A DNA stretch of 16,109 nt from contig DCGO01000090.1 of NCBI GenBank assembly GCA_002314605.1, positions 3,948-20,056 on the forward strand, read 5' to 3'. The position numbers and the translations under genes are program-made. Source of the DNA: Lentisphaeria bacterium UBA1776. GTDB taxonomy: Bacteria; Verrucomicrobiota; Lentisphaeria; Victivallales; Victivallaceae. Within the stretch, counting starts at the first letter, position 1. The number at the start of each line of letters is the position of its first letter. The notes under the pieces were generated by a model, which worked only from the letters and a program-made list of their open reading frames with translations, made no database searches and was not told where the DNA came from. Shown piece after piece: positions 13,805 through 16,109 of the stretch.

Positions 13805-16109
13805 ATGATGGTAAGAGTGTCGGACCTGTCGGACAGTCGGACGGGAATGGTCGAAGGTCGCAGGTCGCAGGTTGACGGGGAAGAAGAGGGCGATGGGGAG
13901 CAGAAACTCTTTTACTCCGTCGATACCGTCGAAAATCAGCGCATCGCCGCCGAGGAATATCTCGCCCATCTCGCCGAAAAAGGCGTCGTCAAACCCAACT
14001 GGTGGAAGGAGTTCCTTCAGCGTGTCCGGGAAGGATATGCCAGATTCTTCGGCAAGGAATTCCACTACTCCGACGCCGATCTGGAAACCCTCATCGCCCG
14101 GTGCTCCCGGAAAATGCGGAAGCGTTTCTACAATCGCGGGTCCAGCGTCTTTCTCGATCGCGCAAATTCGGTCGAAGGTCGAAGGTCGAAGGTCGAAGGT
14201 GATGGAAGCGGGGCGAGGTTTGCGCAGACCGGTCAGAAGCCATACTATAATATCCCGTTTGCGGACAGCGTGGATTCCGTTATTCACGGTTCCCGCAATG
14301 GAGAAGGTCTTGTTTTTGTCACACCTACTCCGGATGTGTTGAAGATTATCGGGTTACCTGCTCTTCCCGTTATGATGACAAAACAGCATATTCTCGACAT
14401 CTATCGCGATTACGCAAAACCCGGAAGAAATTCTCACGGTTTGGGAGAACAGTTGAAACGGTTGCCGGAGATGTTGGAAAAGCCAATTGCCATTATCTCT
14501 TCCAAAGAGGATGGACGTGTCGTTGTTATTACTCAATATCAGGATAAAAACGGAAAACAGATCATTGTTCCTGTCATTATCGGAACCGATACTTCTGCAG
14601 ACGGTGGAATCCGCATTACGGCAAATATAGCTGCCAGTACCTTTGGAAATCAAAACGTATTGGATTTACTTGATGAAGCTATTGAAAAGGAAAAAAATGG
14701 AGAGATCGCCGTATTTGGCGCAAATAAAAAAATTGCGTCGAAACTTCCAATGGCGGGGGCTGCAATTGCCCCAACGGGTGGCTTCAACGCTATCCATAAT
14801 ATAAACGATTCCGGCTCTCCTGTCAAGGGCAAATTCAAAAAAGAAACGGAAAGTTTGCAGTTTTTGCGGTGGTTCGGCGATTGGATAAGGCATCCTGAAA
14901 AGGCTTCCCAGGTCGTGGATCAGAACGGAGAACCGCTCGTCGTGTATCACGGCTCGCCGGATTACGGATTCACGGAGTTCCGTCCGGATTCCTTCTTCTC
15001 TCCGGATCGGAAATACGCCGAACGGTACAGCAAGAAAAACGGAAAAGACGGCGACGTCTATGAGGTCTTTCTGAACATCAGAAAGCCTTTCGATATCAGA
15101 AAAGCTGAAGATCGGAAGATTTTCAAGGAGTTCCGGCAGGGGCACGATCCCGCACAGACCAGTACCGGCGCAATGGACTGGGCGGAATATGAGGGTGAGG
15201 ATTTCCGCAACTGGCTGCAGGAGAATTATCCCGGAAAGTATGACGGATGCGTTGTCGCCGAGCCCGAGGGAAACGGCATCAGTTATGTTCCGTTTTCTCC
15301 CAATCAGATCAAGTCCGCTACCGACAATATCGGGACCTTCGATCCCAATAATAACGATATCCGGTTTGCCGTGGAGCCGGAAGAGGATGCCGCTTTTGCA
15401 AGGGCGGAGCAGGATGGCGACATCGAAGCCGGGAAACAAATGGTCGCTGACGCCGCTGCCAAGGCAATGCCAAATACCAAGGTCGTCGGTCCGGATGGGA
15501 AGCCGATGGTCGTGTATCATGGGACCGGGACCAGATTTTGGGAATTCAAAAACGACTTTACTTCCATCGGAAACGATCAGTATGGTCCTGGATTCTATTT
15601 TACCAGTTCCAAGGATGTCGCCAAGGGGTACACAACTCGCCGATTGGATGATCGCGCGAAGTCGGGCGGAGAGGATGATCCCAACGTGATGGAGGTCTAT
15701 CTTTCCATTCAGAATCCTCTCGAGATCAATGGCGCGAAGGATTCCAGTCTCAAGCATGTTGAGCTGACTTCAAAGCAGGCATTTGAACTCATGAAGCGCT
15801 GCCCCGGAATCATGGATGAGGAATCCCCCATCGGAGATTTTTCCGAGGAGTTCTGGAAAAACGGCGGAAGTCTTTCCATTCTGCGGAACATCGCAGAGCG
15901 TTACGACTGGAATCTCGAGACGATTCTCGGAGATATTTTCCGGGATAATGGGGAAGCGTTCCGTAATGCCGTCCACGAAGTTTTCGGATATGACGGCGTG
16001 AAAATCAATTTCGACGGTCAGACGCACTGGGTCGCATGGTTCCCCAATCAGATCAAGTCCGCTGATCCTTTCACCTATGACGACAACGGGAATCTGATCC
16101 CGCTCTCCG
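13805..16109 (+). CDS. polyvalent protein fragment: MuF-C domain plus two tandem ART-PolyVal ADP-ribosyltransferase domains (truncated at both ends)
   Basis: The frame is open from 13757 to the window end; 13805 is the first ATG after the IS (AGGG just upstream, poor SD). It is probably not the native start. Order by residue from 13805: a repeat-derived leader (about 1-30); a helical linker (about 35-105, with K-P-N-W-W-K-E-F and F-H-Y-S-D-A-D-L-E-T-L-I) of the kind that follows larger domains in polyvalent proteins; a MuF-C domain (about 153-312, with T-P-D-V-L-K-I-I-G-L-P and H-G-L-G-E-Q-L); ART 1 (about 370-521, V-V-Y-H382-G, ending N-Q-I-K-S-A-T-D-N-I-G-T-F-D-P); and ART 2 (about 560 onward, V-V-Y-H572-G-T, G-P-G-F-Y598-F-T, ending N-Q-I-K-S-A-D-P). 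In phage and conjugative-element polyvalent proteins such domains are delivered with the DNA to act on host factors; the targets here are unknown. The 5' part seems lost at the IS junction. Confidence 0.85.
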   Translation, partial: MMVRVSDLSDSRTGMVEGRRSQVDGEEEGDGEQKLFYSVDTVENQRIAAEEYLAHLAEKGVVKPNWWKEFLQRVREGYARFFGKEFHYSDADLETLIARCSRKMRKRFYNRGSSVFLDRANSVEGRRSKVEGDGSGARFAQTGQKPYYNIPFADSVDSVIHGSRNGEGLVFVTPTPDVLKIIGLPALPVMMTKQHILDIYRDYAKPGRNSHGLGEQLKRLPEMLEKPIAIISSKEDGRVVVITQYQDKNGKQIIVPVIIGTDTSADGGIRITANIAASTFGNQNVLDLLDEAIEKEKNGEIAVFGANKKIASKLPMAGAAIAPTGGFNAIHNINDSGSPVKGKFKKETESLQFLRWFGDWIRHPEKASQVVDQNGEPLVVYHGSPDYGFTEFRPDSFFSPDRKYAERYSKKNGKDGDVYEVFLNIRKPFDIRKAEDRKIFKEFRQGHDPAQTSTGAMDWAEYEGEDFRNWLQENYPGKYDGCVVAEPEGNGISYVPFSPNQIKSATDNIGTFDPNNNDIRFAVEPEEDAAFARAEQDGDIEAGKQMVADAAAKAMPNTKVVGPDGKPMVVYHGTGTRFWEFKNDFTSIGNDQYGPGFYFTSSKDVAKGYTTRRLDDRAKSGGEDDPNVMEVYLSIQNPLEINGAKDSSLKHVELTSKQAFELMKRCPGIMDEESPIGDFSEEFWKNGGSLSILRNIAERYDWNLETILGDIFRDNGEAFRNAVHEVFGYDGVKINFDGQTHWVAWFPNQIKSADPFTYDDNGNLIPLS
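13819..13842 (+). repeat. GTCGGAC repeated three times
   Basis: Three exact GTCGGAC heptamers at 13819-13825, 13828-13834 and 13836-13842, separated by 2 and 1 bases. They lie between the IS right end and the first protein-like part of the polyvalent frame. A diverged copy (GTCAGAC, twice) occurs in the IS leader around 13043-13062. Confidence 0.75.
13850..13877 (+). repeat. 7-bp tandem repeat, GTCGMAG type (4 units)
   Basis: Units read GTCGAAG, GTCGCAG, GTCGCAG and a degenerate GTTGACG. They are translated in the polyvalent frame as V-E-G-R-R-S-Q-V-D. The same unit family recurs at 14171-14198 in the same reading phase (distance 321 bases). Confidence 0.8.
14171..14198 (+). repeat. 7-bp tandem repeat, four perfect GTCGAAG units
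   Basis: Four exact tandem copies of GTCGAAG sit inside the polyvalent frame, between the helical linker and the MuF-C domain, giving V-E-G-R-R-S-K-V-E-G. Three units equal seven codons, so gain or loss in multiples of three keeps the frame; other changes would break the gene. Confidence 0.9.

Noticed and set aside
13811..14198. CRISPR array
   Set aside because: The heptamer repeats are far too short, have no spacers of uniform length, and no cas genes are present.
13757..14287. 176-codon minus-strand ORF containing L-R-P-S-T-F-D-like repeats
   Set aside because: The repeated peptide is just the reverse complement of the GTCGAAG tandem repeats. The plus frame continues into real domains.
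14666..15757. 363-codon minus-strand ORF in the ART region
   Set aside because: The plus frame shows two clear ART-PolyVal signatures, and the minus frame is its shadow.

Overview
The window reads as a high-GC bacterial chromosome, most likely from the PVC group (Lentisphaerota/Victivallales-like). This is an inference. It rests on a TIGR04073-type 'exosortase system-associated' protein, a yeast-type LeuA, a dksA-type/lspA/nnr gene run, and an otherwise ordinary housekeeping set. No rRNA or lineage-specific marker is present to prove it.

Positions 1-11653 are almost entirely minus-strand housekeeping genes in short transcription units. From right to left these are: (a) a secreted protein of unknown function, fmdB-like zinc ribbon, rsmA, nadA and a 49-aa membrane peptide; (b) a monocistronic TIGR04073 exported protein; (c) ychF; (d) a DksA/TraR-type protein, lspA and nnr, with 1-nt overlap or few-nt gaps; (e) a 57-aa orphan protein with its own promoter and terminator; (f) leuA and a D-Ala-D-Ala carboxypeptidase, preceded by a long structured leader with a 36-codon ORF; (g) the 5' end of a tRNA gene with its promoter. 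Promoters of the form TTGNNN-N17-TATNNT are visible in front of most units, so the organism uses a conventional sigma70-like consensus.

At 11653/11728 transcription diverges. A soluble PAS-histidine kinase runs on the plus strand from a promoter interleaved with that of the minus-strand secreted protein. It ends in a strong intrinsic terminator at 12903-12950.

From about 12950 onward the DNA is accessory. An IS200/IS605-family element (TnpA only, no TnpB) abuts the T-tract of the kinase terminator. Immediately after its right end comes an open frame (13757 to the window end) encoding part of a phage/conjugative-element 'polyvalent' protein. Its order is a helical linker, a MuF-C domain and two tandem ART-PolyVal ADP-ribosyltransferase domains. 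The IS right end seems to have replaced the 5' part of that gene, and the 3' end lies beyond the window. Seven-base tandem repeats occur twice inside the remaining frame, in the same phase, giving two copies of a V-E-G-R-R-S-(K/Q) peptide. This junction and the tandem-ART protein are the most unusual content of the window.
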